Below, piece after piece: positions 1 to 7,256 of a DNA stretch of 28,259 nt. Within the stretch, counting starts at the first letter, position 1; every line of letters starts with the position of its first letter. Below the pieces are notes generated by a model. The model saw only the letters and a list, made by a program, of their open reading frames with translations. It was not told the origin of the DNA and did not search any database. Origin of the DNA: Aminipila sp051883075 (GTDB lineage: Bacteria > Bacillota > Clostridia > Peptostreptococcales > Anaerovoracaceae). A program made the position numbers and the translations under genes. The stretch is from positions 1 to 28,259 of the forward strand of contig JBJETA010000162.1 in the NCBI GenBank assembly GCA_051883075.1, written 5' to 3'.

Positions 1-448
1 CAAGCTCCACAGGAAGCTCCTTCAGCAAATCAAAAATAATCTCTCCCGTAGCCGCAGCCTTAGCATCAATGTAATTAAAATCAGCAAAAGGTACCGTTGT
101 ACTGTGATGGTCGATACAGCCTTTTATCTTTCCCATGCTGAATTTTTCCTGTCTTTTTTTAAATCTTCCTATATCTCCACAGTCTATGCACAGACATACA
201 TCAGGATTCTTTATAATGTCCTCATCGTATGTGCAGTAGCCCTTGTCCAAAAACTGCAAAAAGGCTGCAACCTCATCTTCAATAAGAATATAAGATTGTT
301 TGCCTAATTTTCGCAGTGCCGCACATAATGCCGCTGAAGAACCCAGCGTGTCGCCGTCCATATTTATATGCGTAAACAGCAACACACTTTGTGAATCCAT
401 TAATATATCTGCAATTTCCTTTAGAGTATTGTTTTCTCTACTCTGCAT
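1..448 (-). CDS. nrnA: NrnA-type DHH phosphoesterase (3' part outside window)
   Basis: Only the first 149 codons are present; the gene runs off the window edge. I translated it directly. The N-terminal DHH motif THINMDGD (H27, D31, D33), DCGD around residue 89 and the IDHH motif (D113, H114, H115) are the metal ligands of the DHH/DHHA1 family. In Bacillota the member found next to rbfA is NrnA, a cytoplasmic enzyme that degrades very short RNAs (nanoRNAs) and dephosphorylates pAp. The ATG lies 5 bases after the rbfA stop codon. Its ribosome site (AGAGGAA) is formed by the Glu-rich last codons of rbfA, so translation is probably coupled. It is the last visible gene of the rimP operon. The C-terminal DHHA1 domain cannot be checked, so a related DHH family member is the main alternative. 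Confidence 0.88.
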   Translation of the reverse strand, partial: MQSRENNTLKEIADILMDSQSVLLFTHINMDGDTLGSSAALCAALRKLGKQSYILIEDEVAAFLQFLDKGYCTYDEDIIKNPDVCLCIDCGDIGRFKKRQEKFSMGKIKGCIDHHSTTVPFADFNYIDAKAAATGEIIFDLLKELPVEL

Positions 449-453
449 GTTTT

Positions 454-864
454 CTATTCCTCTTCCTCAGATTCTTCATCATTTTTGTAGTTTTCAATTC
501 CCAATCCGCTTATGACTTCCGAAATATGCATTCCGTACTCAAAAGATGTATCAAGCTTAAAAATCAAATCCGGAATATGCCTCAGCTTGATCTTCTTTCC
601 TATTTCCCTTTTAATCAGCCCCTTTGCACTTCTGAAAGCAGCAATCACATCCTCTTTTTCCTTGTCTGCTTCCTCTTTGTCCGCGTTTCCTCCGAGAACC
701 GTGACATAAACAGTAGCATAACTGCCGTCAGATGTCACATCTACAGCAGTTACACTTACCAGGCCTGATAAACGGGGATCTTTAATTTCGCCTCTCAAAA
801 GCAGTTCGCCGATAAGCTTTCTGATTTCCTCGCCTAACCGCCCTTGTCTGTAGCCTCTTCCCAT
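454..864 (-). CDS. rbfA: 30S ribosome-binding factor RbfA
   Basis: 136 residues, slightly longer than the usual 115-125 because of an acidic tail (EESEEEE). RbfA binds the 30S subunit near the 5' helix of 16S rRNA and acts late in small-subunit maturation and in cold adaptation. The N-terminal stretch GEEIRKLIGELLLRGEIKDP, the LVSVTAVDVTSD strand and the C-terminal IPDLIFKLDTSFEYG segment are family hallmarks of the KH-like fold. The start is an ATG preceded by GAGGT. It follows infB after a 15-base gap and precedes nrnA by 5 bases, the common order in Bacillota. The ylxP gene that sits between infB and rbfA in B. subtilis is absent here. Confidence 0.95.
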   Translation of the reverse strand: MGRGYRQGRLGEEIRKLIGELLLRGEIKDPRLSGLVSVTAVDVTSDGSYATVYVTVLGGNADKEEADKEKEDVIAAFRSAKGLIKREIGKKIKLRHIPDLIFKLDTSFEYGMHISEVISGLGIENYKNDEESEEEE

Positions 865-879
865 TTGTCTTACCTCATA

Positions 880-3696
880 TTATTTTCTTTCAACTTCAAC
901 CATCTGGAAGCATTCGATGATATCGCCTTCCTTCAGGTCATTATAATTTTCAAAGCCGATACCGCATTCAAATCCATGCTGCACTTCTCTTGCATCGTCC
1001 TTAAATCTCTTAAGTGATGAAATCTTGCCCTCGTGATATACAATACCGTCACGTACAAGTCTGATTTCAGCATTCCTTACTACCTTACCCTCAAGGACAT
1101 AAGCACCTGCAACAGTACCGACACCTGGAACTTTGAAAGTAGTTCTTACTTCTACTTTACCCAGAACTTCTTCTTTAAATTCAGGTTCAAGCATACCCTT
1201 CATGGCATTTTCCACATCATCGATTATATCGTAGATTACTCTGTAGGTTCTTATCTCAACGCCTGACCTTTCTGCCATGGCAGTTACAGAAGAGCTTGGT
1301 CGTACATTAAAGCCTATGATAATGGCTCCTGAAGTTTCAGCAAGCATTACATCCGATTCATTTACAGTACCTACACCTGTATGGATAATCTTAACTCTTA
1401 CATTTTCATTTTTAAGTTTTTCAAGAGAAGCTTCTATTGCGCCTACGGAACCCTGTACGTCACCCTTGATGATTAAGTTGAGTTCCTTAACCTCTCCTTC
1501 CTGAATCTGTGAGAACAGCTGCTCAAGAGTTGTGCTTGCATTTTTCGCAAGAACTTCTTCTCTCAGTTTTGCTTTTCTTGATTCGGCAATTTCCCTTGCA
1601 ACCTTGTCTTCCTTTACGGCATTGAACATATCACCTGCCTGTGGTACATCTGTAAGACCCAGAATTTCAACGGCTGTAGAAGGTCCCGCCTTTCTGATTG
1701 TATCTCCCTTGAAGTCAGTCATAAGTCTGATTCTTCCGCTTGAAGTTCCCGCTACAACACTCATGCCTGACTGCAGTGTACCGTTTGTTACAAGAAGCGT
1801 AGCAACAGGGCCTTTTGCCTTGTCAAGTCTTGCTTCAATAACCGTACCCATGGCAAGTCTGTTAGGATTTGCCTTCAGTTCCATAACTTCTGCCTGAAGA
1901 AGTACCATCTCAAGAAGATTTACAATACCTTCACCTGACTTTGCGGATACAGGCACTGCGATAGTATCACCGCCCCAGTCCTCAACAAGAATACCGTGTT
2001 CTGTCAGATCCTGTTTTACTCTGTCAGGATTTGCACCCGGTTTATCAATCTTGTTTATGGCAACTATAATAGGCACGCCTGCCGCCTTCGCATGGCTTAT
2101 TGATTCGACAGTCTGAGGCTTTACGCTGTCATCAGCCGCAACTACAAGAATAGCAATATCCGCACCGTGGGCACCTCTTGCTCTCATAGCTGTAAACGCC
2201 TCATGTCCCGGAGTATCCAGGAATACAATTTTATTTCCGTTAATAGTTACTTCCGAAGCACCTATATGCTGTGTAATACCGCCTGATTCCGAAGCTGTAA
2301 CGTTTGTCTTTCTAATCGCATCCAGAAGTGATGTCTTACCATGGTCAACATGACCCATAACCGTTACAATCGGAGCTCTTGGCTTTAACTCTTCCTCTTT
2401 ATCCTCAAAGTTTTCGATACCTTCTTCTACAGTATCATCTTCAACCTTTCCGATAGCCACATCAACACCCAGCTCATCAGCAAGAATAAGAACTGTATCT
2501 TCATCGATATTCTGGTTTATATTTGCCATGATGCCAAGCTTCATCAGCTTCATGATAACTGTCGCAGTTGAAAGCTCAAGCTGCTCGCAGAAGCCTGCTA
2601 CCGTGATTGGTACATTTATTACTGTTGTTCCTACTGGAAGTTCTTCCATTATTTCCGGTTCCTCCACTACTTTCTGTTTTTGCTGCTTTTTAGGTTTTGG
2701 TGCCTTTTCAAGAGATCTCATCTTTGCGTCCTTCTTAGACTTTCCGCCTTTTTCAAGTTTTGCAAATTTATCTCTTTCCCTGTCTTTGTCTTTTTCCTTG
2801 TCTTCCCTCTTAATCTGAGGTTTCATAACCATAGGTCCCATATCCGAACCGCTGTCATGATTTCTTTCCGTTCTCTGGGAATTTCTTCTTTCTCCGCCTC
2901 TGTTATCCCTTGAGTCGCTGTCCTTATCTTTTACAAATCTGGAGTTTCTTCCTTCGTTTTTCTGATAACCGTCTCTCTTCTGGAAATCTCCTCGTCCGTT
3001 ATTCTTTTTATTGCCTCTGCCCTCTGTCCTGTCGTTTCTCGTCTGCTCACGTCTCTGAGCTTCTGCTCTTTTTCTCTCCTCAGCTTTTTCTTTTTCAATT
3101 CTTTCAGCCTCAGGGTCAAATTTTTTAATTATTTTAAGCTTCTGAGGTCCGCCTGTTTCAGGTTCCTTTACATCTTTAGTTTCTTCTTTTATTTCGACCT
3201 GTTTAGGCATTTCTTTAGCATCCGTACTCTTTGCCGCATCCTGCACTGTCTTTTTTTCCTGTGTGCTGTTTTCCTCATCAAAGTTCTTTACAACAGGTTT
3301 TCCTACAGGCGGCTTTGATTTTACTGTCTCGGATACATCCTTAGGCACTACCCTGCCCACAGGAGGCTTCTGAGTAACGGCAGCCGATTTTTCAGTCGTT
3401 TTTGTCTGAGGAGCCGCCTTTTTTGTCGCAGGGCTTGCAGTAACCTTTGATGCTGCTTTTACAACAACCTTAGGCTCTGCTTCACTCTTTTCCACCTTTT
3501 TAGGAGCAACCTTTACAATCTTTGTTTCAGTATTGTTTCTGCTCCTGTTTATAGTATTTCTTACTGAAATTGCATCAATATCAGATAGTCCGCTCATATG
3601 ACTCTTTGCCTCAATCCCCATGGCATTTACTCTTTCCAGCAGTTCTTTGCTGTTCATGTTCAGTTCCTTTGCTAATTCATGGATTTTTATAGTCAT
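880..3696 (-). CDS. infB: translation initiation factor IF-2
   Basis: 938 residues. IF-2 is the GTPase that delivers initiator fMet-tRNA to the 30S subunit and promotes 50S joining. Visible domains: an N-terminal IF2N helix bundle (about 1-50, MTIKIHELAKELNMNSKELL), a long low-complexity charged linker (about 60-350, rich in Lys/Glu/Arg/Asp), a second IF2N module (about 360-415), then the G domain. G-domain motifs are G1 GHVDHGKT (448-455), G2 GGITQHIGA, G3 DTPGHEAF (from 494) and G4 NKID (548-551). Beta-barrel and tRNA-binding C-terminal domains follow, with SSVTAMAERSGVEIRTYRVIYD. The ATG has a strong GGGAGGTG ribosome site. It lies 14 bases after ylxQ in the operon rimP-nusA-ylxR-ylxQ-infB-rbfA. 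Nothing is missing; the long linker is normal in Clostridia. Confidence 0.98.
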   Translation of the reverse strand: MTIKIHELAKELNMNSKELLERVNAMGIEAKSHMSGLSDIDAISVRNTINRSRNNTETKIVKVAPKKVEKSEAEPKVVVKAASKVTASPATKKAAPQTKTTEKSAAVTQKPPVGRVVPKDVSETVKSKPPVGKPVVKNFDEENSTQEKKTVQDAAKSTDAKEMPKQVEIKEETKDVKEPETGGPQKLKIIKKFDPEAERIEKEKAEERKRAEAQRREQTRNDRTEGRGNKKNNGRGDFQKRDGYQKNEGRNSRFVKDKDSDSRDNRGGERRNSQRTERNHDSGSDMGPMVMKPQIKREDKEKDKDRERDKFAKLEKGGKSKKDAKMRSLEKAPKPKKQQKQKVVEEPEIMEELPVGTTVINVPITVAGFCEQLELSTATVIMKLMKLGIMANINQNIDEDTVLILADELGVDVAIGKVEDDTVEEGIENFEDKEEELKPRAPIVTVMGHVDHGKTSLLDAIRKTNVTASESGGITQHIGASEVTINGNKIVFLDTPGHEAFTAMRARGAHGADIAILVVAADDSVKPQTVESISHAKAAGVPIIVAINKIDKPGANPDRVKQDLTEHGILVEDWGGDTIAVPVSAKSGEGIVNLLEMVLLQAEVMELKANPNRLAMGTVIEARLDKAKGPVATLLVTNGTLQSGMSVVAGTSSGRIRLMTDFKGDTIRKAGPSTAVEILGLTDVPQAGDMFNAVKEDKVAREIAESRKAKLREEVLAKNASTTLEQLFSQIQEGEVKELNLIIKGDVQGSVGAIEASLEKLKNENVRVKIIHTGVGTVNESDVMLAETSGAIIIGFNVRPSSSVTAMAERSGVEIRTYRVIYDIIDDVENAMKGMLEPEFKEEVLGKVEVRTTFKVPGVGTVAGAYVLEGKVVRNAEIRLVRDGIVYHEGKISSLKRFKDDAREVQHGFECGIGFENYNDLKEGDIIECFQMVEVERK

Positions 3697-3710
3697 TCGA
3701 ACACCTCCCT

Positions 3711-4028
3711 CTATACAGATTGATTTTTACTGTCAATCTCTTTCAAAATTACATCTGCAAAATTCTGGTCTGTTATTCCAAAAACGCCCTTACCTGAAGT
3801 TCCGCAAATCCGTGAAAGTTCATCACATGTGCTGTACACCCGATAAACCGTGTTTCCTTCTTCTGCTGCATTTCTGAGCTTCTTCATGGTATTTTCCGAA
3901 ATATCGCCTGCCAGAATCAAAAGTTTTATTTTCTTTTTATTCATAGCGAAAAGGCATGTATTTGAACCTGTGATTAAGTTCCTTGAGCGCGTTGCGAATC
4001 CCAGGTAACTCTCAATCTTACTTCTCAT
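3711..4028 (-). CDS. ylxQ: L7Ae-family RNA-binding protein YlxQ
   Basis: 105 residues. A small protein of the ribosomal L7Ae/L30e fold, a family that binds kink-turn RNA. The segment GFATRSRNLITGSNTC near the N-terminus, LLILAGDISENTMKKL and a late GKGVFGITDQNFA are typical of YlxQ. The gene occupies the conserved place between ylxR and infB in the nusA operon. Its start overlaps the end of ylxR by 11 bases and has no good ribosome site of its own, which points to translational coupling. The precise cellular RNA target is not settled for this family, so the role is given only as RNA binding related to translation. Confidence 0.9.
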   Translation of the reverse strand: MRSKIESYLGFATRSRNLITGSNTCLFAMNKKKIKLLILAGDISENTMKKLRNAAEEGNTVYRVYSTCDELSRICGTSGKGVFGITDQNFADVILKEIDSKNQSV

Positions 4029-4296
4029 ACCGTTTTAATTCCCCAAATAGTTCTTCAAGCTGTTCAGAGGAAATATCCATGTCAAGACTTCTTCCGATAG
4101 CTCTCTTTTTCTGCGCCTTTTCAAAGCACTCTCTGCATGGGCACAGATAAACACCTCTGCCCTTTGCCCTGCCTGTCGGATCTATGGATACTTTTCCTTC
4201 ATATCCCGCTATTCTTATCAGTTCGGACTTTGGTTTTGACTCCATGCAGCCCGCACATCTTCTCATGGGTATCTTCTTTTCCTTCAAAGTTTCCAC
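4018..4296 (-). CDS. ylxR: YlxR/RnpM-family RNA-binding protein
   Basis: 92 residues. Family features are the RRCAGC motif near residue 13 and DPTGRAKGRGVYLC near residue 40, followed by a second Cys pair in CPCREC. YlxR proteins bind RNA; the B. subtilis homologue has been described as a modulator of RNase P (RnpM). The longest frame starts at GTG (4296). A TTG three codons later has a better-placed GGTGG ribosome site and is a real alternative; an ATG at codon 11 would cut too close to the Cys motif. It follows nusA by 9 bases and overlaps ylxQ by 11 bases. Confidence 0.9.
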   Translation of the reverse strand: METLKEKKIPMRRCAGCMESKPKSELIRIAGYEGKVSIDPTGRAKGRGVYLCPCRECFEKAQKKRAIGRSLDMDISSEQLEELFGELKRYEK

Positions 4297-4305
4297 CCCG
4301 CTTGT

Positions 4306-5439
4306 TTATTCTTCGTCAGCTTCCGCAATTTCAACGATATCATCATTCATCTCATAATCATCATCGCAGTATTCCGTTATTTCAGAACCAATTTCATCTT
4401 CTGCAAAATACTGGCTGTGACTCTTGATGTCTATCTTCCAGCCGCAAAGCTTGGCTGCAAGTCTTACATTCTGCCCTTCCTTACCTATCGCAAGTGAAAG
4501 CTGATAATCAGGAACTATGGCAACTGCCGTCTTTTCCTCTTCATCTGCAATAACCTTTTCAACCTTTGCAGGGCTCAGGGCACTGCTTATCAGTTTTTCA
4601 GGATCTTCACTCCAGTTAATGATGTCAATCTTTTCGCCGAACAATTCGTCAACGATGACCTGTACTCTGCTTCCTCTTGGTCCTACGCATGCTCCGACAG
4701 GATCTACATTTTCATCAACTGACCATACGGCAAGCTTTGTTCTTGAGCCTGCCTCTCTTGAGATGCTCTTGATTACAACCGAGCCGTCCTGGATTTCAGG
4801 AACCTCAAGCTCAAACAGTCTTTTTACAAGGCCCGGATGTGACCTTGAAAGATAAACCTGAGGACCCTTTGTAGTCTTTTTAACATCCATAATATAAACC
4901 TTGATTCTGTCGTTGACATTGTATCTTTCGCCCGGAACCTGTTCCGTAACCGCCAGGATTCCTTCTGTTTTTCCCATGCTTACAACTATTGCACCGTTGC
5001 TTATGATTCTGTGTACCTGACCTGTGATGATTTCACCCTGTCTGCTGATATAATCGTCAAAAATCATTCCTCTTTCAGCTTCACGTATTCTCTGCACAAC
5101 AACCTGTTTAGCAGTCTGTGCCGCTATTCTGCCGAAGTCCTTTGGCGTTACCTGATACTCAATGGCATCTCCAATCTGATATCTTGGGTCTATTTCCTGA
5201 GCTTCCTCCAGAGAGATTTCTATCAGGTCCTCCCAGACTTCATCTACTACATCCTTTTTCATGAAAACATCAATATCGCCTGTTTCTCTGTCAATATTTA
5301 CCCGCACATTCTGTGAAGTACCGTAGTTCTTCTTGTATGCGGAAACCAGTGCCGATTCAATAGCTTCGATTAAGATGTCCTTTGAAATATCTTTTTCTTT
5401 CTCAAGCTCTTCAATTGCTCTTATAAATTCTCTGTTCAT
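4306..5439 (-). CDS. nusA: transcription termination/antitermination protein NusA
   Basis: 377 residues, the usual length for Bacillota, which lack the proteobacterial C-terminal repeats. NusA binds RNA polymerase near the RNA exit channel and modulates pausing, intrinsic termination and antitermination. Domains in order: N-terminal polymerase-binding domain (1-125, with FGRIAAQTAKQVVVQRIREAE), S1 domain (about 130-200), KH1 (VGPRGSRVQVIVDEL) and KH2 (LAIGKEGQNVRLAAKL). An acidic tail of about 35 residues follows. The ATG has GGAGG 12 bases upstream, a slightly long gap. It follows rimP by 20 bases. In B. subtilis NusA represses its own operon by NusA-dependent termination in the leader; a matching hairpin is present upstream of rimP here. 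Confidence 0.98.
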   Translation of the reverse strand: MNREFIRAIEELEKEKDISKDILIEAIESALVSAYKKNYGTSQNVRVNIDRETGDIDVFMKKDVVDEVWEDLIEISLEEAQEIDPRYQIGDAIEYQVTPKDFGRIAAQTAKQVVVQRIREAERGMIFDDYISRQGEIITGQVHRIISNGAIVVSMGKTEGILAVTEQVPGERYNVNDRIKVYIMDVKKTTKGPQVYLSRSHPGLVKRLFELEVPEIQDGSVVIKSISREAGSRTKLAVWSVDENVDPVGACVGPRGSRVQVIVDELFGEKIDIINWSEDPEKLISSALSPAKVEKVIADEEEKTAVAIVPDYQLSLAIGKEGQNVRLAAKLCGWKIDIKSHSQYFAEDEIGSEITEYCDDDYEMNDDIVEIAEADEE

Positions 5440-5459
5440 TGTTTTGCGGAAACCTCCTT

Positions 5460-5936
5460 CTAAAATATTACCGCTAATCTTGTCTTTGCTACCTTTTCCA
5501 TAGGTATTTCAAGACGACCGTTTTCGTCAATGATTATCAATTTATTCTCTGTAATGCCCACAAGCTCGCCTGTCAGAGTTTTCTTTCCGTTAATGCCCTG
5601 ATACAGATTTACATCCACCTGCTTTCCTGCGTATCTTACAAAATCCTTTTCCTTCAGGAGCACTCTGTCCATTCCCGGCGAGGAAACCTCCAGATAATAA
5701 TTCTGTTCTATAGGGTCACTCTCATCAAGCTTTTCGCTGAGAAATCTGCTTACAAGTTCACAATCCTCCGTGCTTATAAACTCATTTTCACTGCCTTCTT
5801 CCTTGTCAATGTACACCCTTAGGAACCAGTCCTTTGCCTCTTTTACAAATTCCACATTGTAGAGCTCCATACCGTGCTCCGAAAGAAACGGTGTTACAAG
5901 CTCCTCCACGAAATCTTTAATTTTTACTTTAGCCAT
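5460..5936 (-). CDS. rimP: ribosome maturation factor RimP
   Basis: 158 residues. RimP binds free 30S subunits and helps uS12 assembly. The N-terminal alpha/beta domain shows MELYNVEFVKEAKDWFLRVY and the conserved YYLEVSSPGMDRVLL segment near residue 82. The C-terminal SH3-like domain includes the GELVGITENKLII strand. ATG start with AGGGAT six bases upstream. It is the first gene of the nusA operon, as in other Bacillota, and has its own promoter at 6040-6068 and an attenuator-like hairpin at 5981-6007 in a leader of about 95 bases. Confidence 0.96.
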   Translation of the reverse strand: MAKVKIKDFVEELVTPFLSEHGMELYNVEFVKEAKDWFLRVYIDKEEGSENEFISTEDCELVSRFLSEKLDESDPIEQNYYLEVSSPGMDRVLLKEKDFVRYAGKQVDVNLYQGINGKKTLTGELVGITENKLIIIDENGRLEIPMEKVAKTRLAVIF

Positions 5937-5970
5937 GTTATCCCTTTCACGTTATAAACGTTCCTCATGT

Positions 5971-6010
5971 TTAACAAAACAGAAGAGTGGACAATGCCCA
6001 CTCTTCTAAA
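5971..6010 (-). terminator. attenuator-like hairpin in the rimP-nusA leader
   Basis: A perfect 10-bp inverted repeat, AGAAGAGTGG with CCACTCTTCT (arms 5981-5990 and 5998-6007), with a 7-base loop. In the minus direction it is followed by GTTTTGTT, an interrupted U-tract. It lies after the promoter and 44 bases before the rimP ATG, so it belongs to the leader. In B. subtilis, NusA-dependent termination in the rimP (ylxS) leader gives NusA autoregulation, and interrupted U-tracts are typical of NusA-dependent terminators. The hairpin is also the only candidate end for luxR transcripts. The regulatory role is inferred from position. Confidence 0.7.
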
Positions 6011-6039
6011 AACCTAGTCTAAATTTAATAACTTCATAT

Positions 6040-6068
6040 ATAATAACACATACTCTTTCATTACGCAA
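6040..6068 (-). promoter_or_regulatory. sigma-A promoter of the rimP-nusA-infB operon
   Basis: On the minus strand a -35 TTGCGT (6063-6068) and a -10 TATTAT (6040-6045) are separated by exactly 17 bases, and TG precedes the -10 by one base (extended -10). Transcription would begin near 6033, giving a leader of about 95 bases that contains the attenuator-like hairpin. The promoter begins 19 bases after the stop codon of the upstream luxR gene. Confidence 0.7.
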
Positions 6069-6087
6069 GCACTTATTCTTCTTATTT

Positions 6088-7032
6088 TTACTCCAGAGCT
6101 TCGCCCCTCACTACGCAGACAAGCTGCATCCTGTTTTTTATATTCAGCTTTCTGAATATATTATATACATGTGTTTTTACGGTACTCTCTGAAATAAAAA
6201 GAACAGAAGCTATCTCTGCATTGCTTTTCCCCTCATATATCAGCGACACAAGCTCTTTTTCCCTCTGGGTAAGTTCGTATTTATCCGTGATTTCCTCCAG
6301 TCTGGAATTCAGGTCAAAGCTTCCCGTATCGCCTGCATAGTTATATGCTTTATCAAAGTCCATCTTATATATGATATATAAAGTAGCGACATTGACAGTA
6401 CACCAGAAGAAAATAGTAAGATCAAGAGGCTGACGTACAAATCCACTGTTTCCCCAATAAGTCGATGCCTCTCCCCAGAAGTAAGAAATATAATTCCACA
6501 AAAGAGATGCACTTACGATAACAAGATAATAAACAGTCTCATCACTCTTCCTCGACCACACAGCTTCACCGATATATACCGCACTTCCCCCTAGGAAAAT
6601 CAGTATAAGTCCTACATCTGAAATAAGCATCAGCCACTCTGCGACATAGTAGTTGTTATGTGGAAACAGATATGTACATACAATCCACAGACCTATATAT
6701 ACAGCAGTATATTTTTTTAAGAAATTCCTGAATCTTATATATACGTTTCCTTCTATGATTCTTTCTGCTGTATATATCCACTGGCAGAAAATAAGTGCTA
6801 TTATGCAGTTTCCGAATCGCAGCAGAGTAGAAAACTGGAACTTCCCTATTATGTAATCGGTATAATATATAAGGAAATCGTACATTGCCATAAACAGCAG
6901 AAGAAGCATAAATTTTTTCAGTTCCACATGCAGCTCCGTTTTATGTTTTCTCCCCGTCAGAATCACTATCGTCATACCTATTGCGCCTGCAACAACATCA
7001 AACAGGTATAAAAAAAATATAATATGCTTCAT
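6088..7032 (-). CDS. membrane-bound LuxR-family transcriptional regulator
   Basis: 314 residues from the ATG at 7032. A TTG (7053) and an ATG (7044) lie upstream in frame, but the GAGGGAG ribosome site overlaps or abuts them, so 7032 is preferred. Seven hydrophobic segments fill residues 1-235, for example IIFFLYLFDVVAGAIGMTIV and FMLLLLFMAMYDFLIYY. Residues about 252-308 form a LuxR/NarL helix-turn-helix (LTQREKELVSLIYEGKSNAE, then STVKTHVYNIFRKL). There is no receiver or other known sensory domain. The expected role is a membrane-tethered DNA-binding regulator that senses a signal in or outside the membrane; the ligand and targets are unknown. It lies between nhaC and rimP, where Bacillota normally have no gene. 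A 60-base sample has about 28% GC against 47% in nhaC. Confidence 0.85.
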   Translation of the reverse strand: MKHIIFFLYLFDVVAGAIGMTIVILTGRKHKTELHVELKKFMLLLLFMAMYDFLIYYTDYIIGKFQFSTLLRFGNCIIALIFCQWIYTAERIIEGNVYIRFRNFLKKYTAVYIGLWIVCTYLFPHNNYYVAEWLMLISDVGLILIFLGGSAVYIGEAVWSRKSDETVYYLVIVSASLLWNYISYFWGEASTYWGNSGFVRQPLDLTIFFWCTVNVATLYIIYKMDFDKAYNYAGDTGSFDLNSRLEEITDKYELTQREKELVSLIYEGKSNAEIASVLFISESTVKTHVYNIFRKLNIKNRMQLVCVVRGEALE

Positions 7033-7087
7033 ATGCCATAACATCTCCCTCAACTAAAATCTGTATTCCTTTATCTTCCCTGTAAAT

Positions 7088-7116
7088 ATTATACTCCCTT
7101 ACTTCCATGCGAAAAA
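7088..7116 (-). promoter_or_regulatory. candidate promoter of the luxR-type gene
   Basis: A perfect -10 TATAAT (7088-7093, minus strand) lies 55 bases before the chosen luxR ATG. The -35 region 17 bases further upstream, TTTTTC (7111-7116), is a poor match, so the promoter may be weak or need an activator. It suggests that luxR is transcribed separately from nhaC. Confidence 0.45.
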
Positions 7117-7159
7117 ACTCCAATCCTTCTGCATTAATCTTCTTTTTTCTACAAATTTC

Positions 7160-7203
7160 AACGCAAATAAGCCCGCAGGACGGGCTTACTCACGTTTTTT
7201 TAT
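7160..7203 (+). terminator. long hairpin between nhaC and luxR, best read as a plus-strand terminator
   Basis: The core inverted repeat TAAGCCCG / CGGGCTTA (7168-7175, 7181-7188; loop 5) extends to about 16 pairs if some mismatches and wobble pairs are allowed. On the plus strand it ends in a run of seven T, with a second T run after TATCA. On the minus strand, where nhaC would need it, the following sequence is only TTTGCG. It may still work in both directions, but the better-formed side faces against the genes. Confidence 0.6.
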
Positions 7204-7256
7204 CATTTTTTTTAGGAAAGGAATATTATATATCCTTTTTTACAGATTTTATCGCA

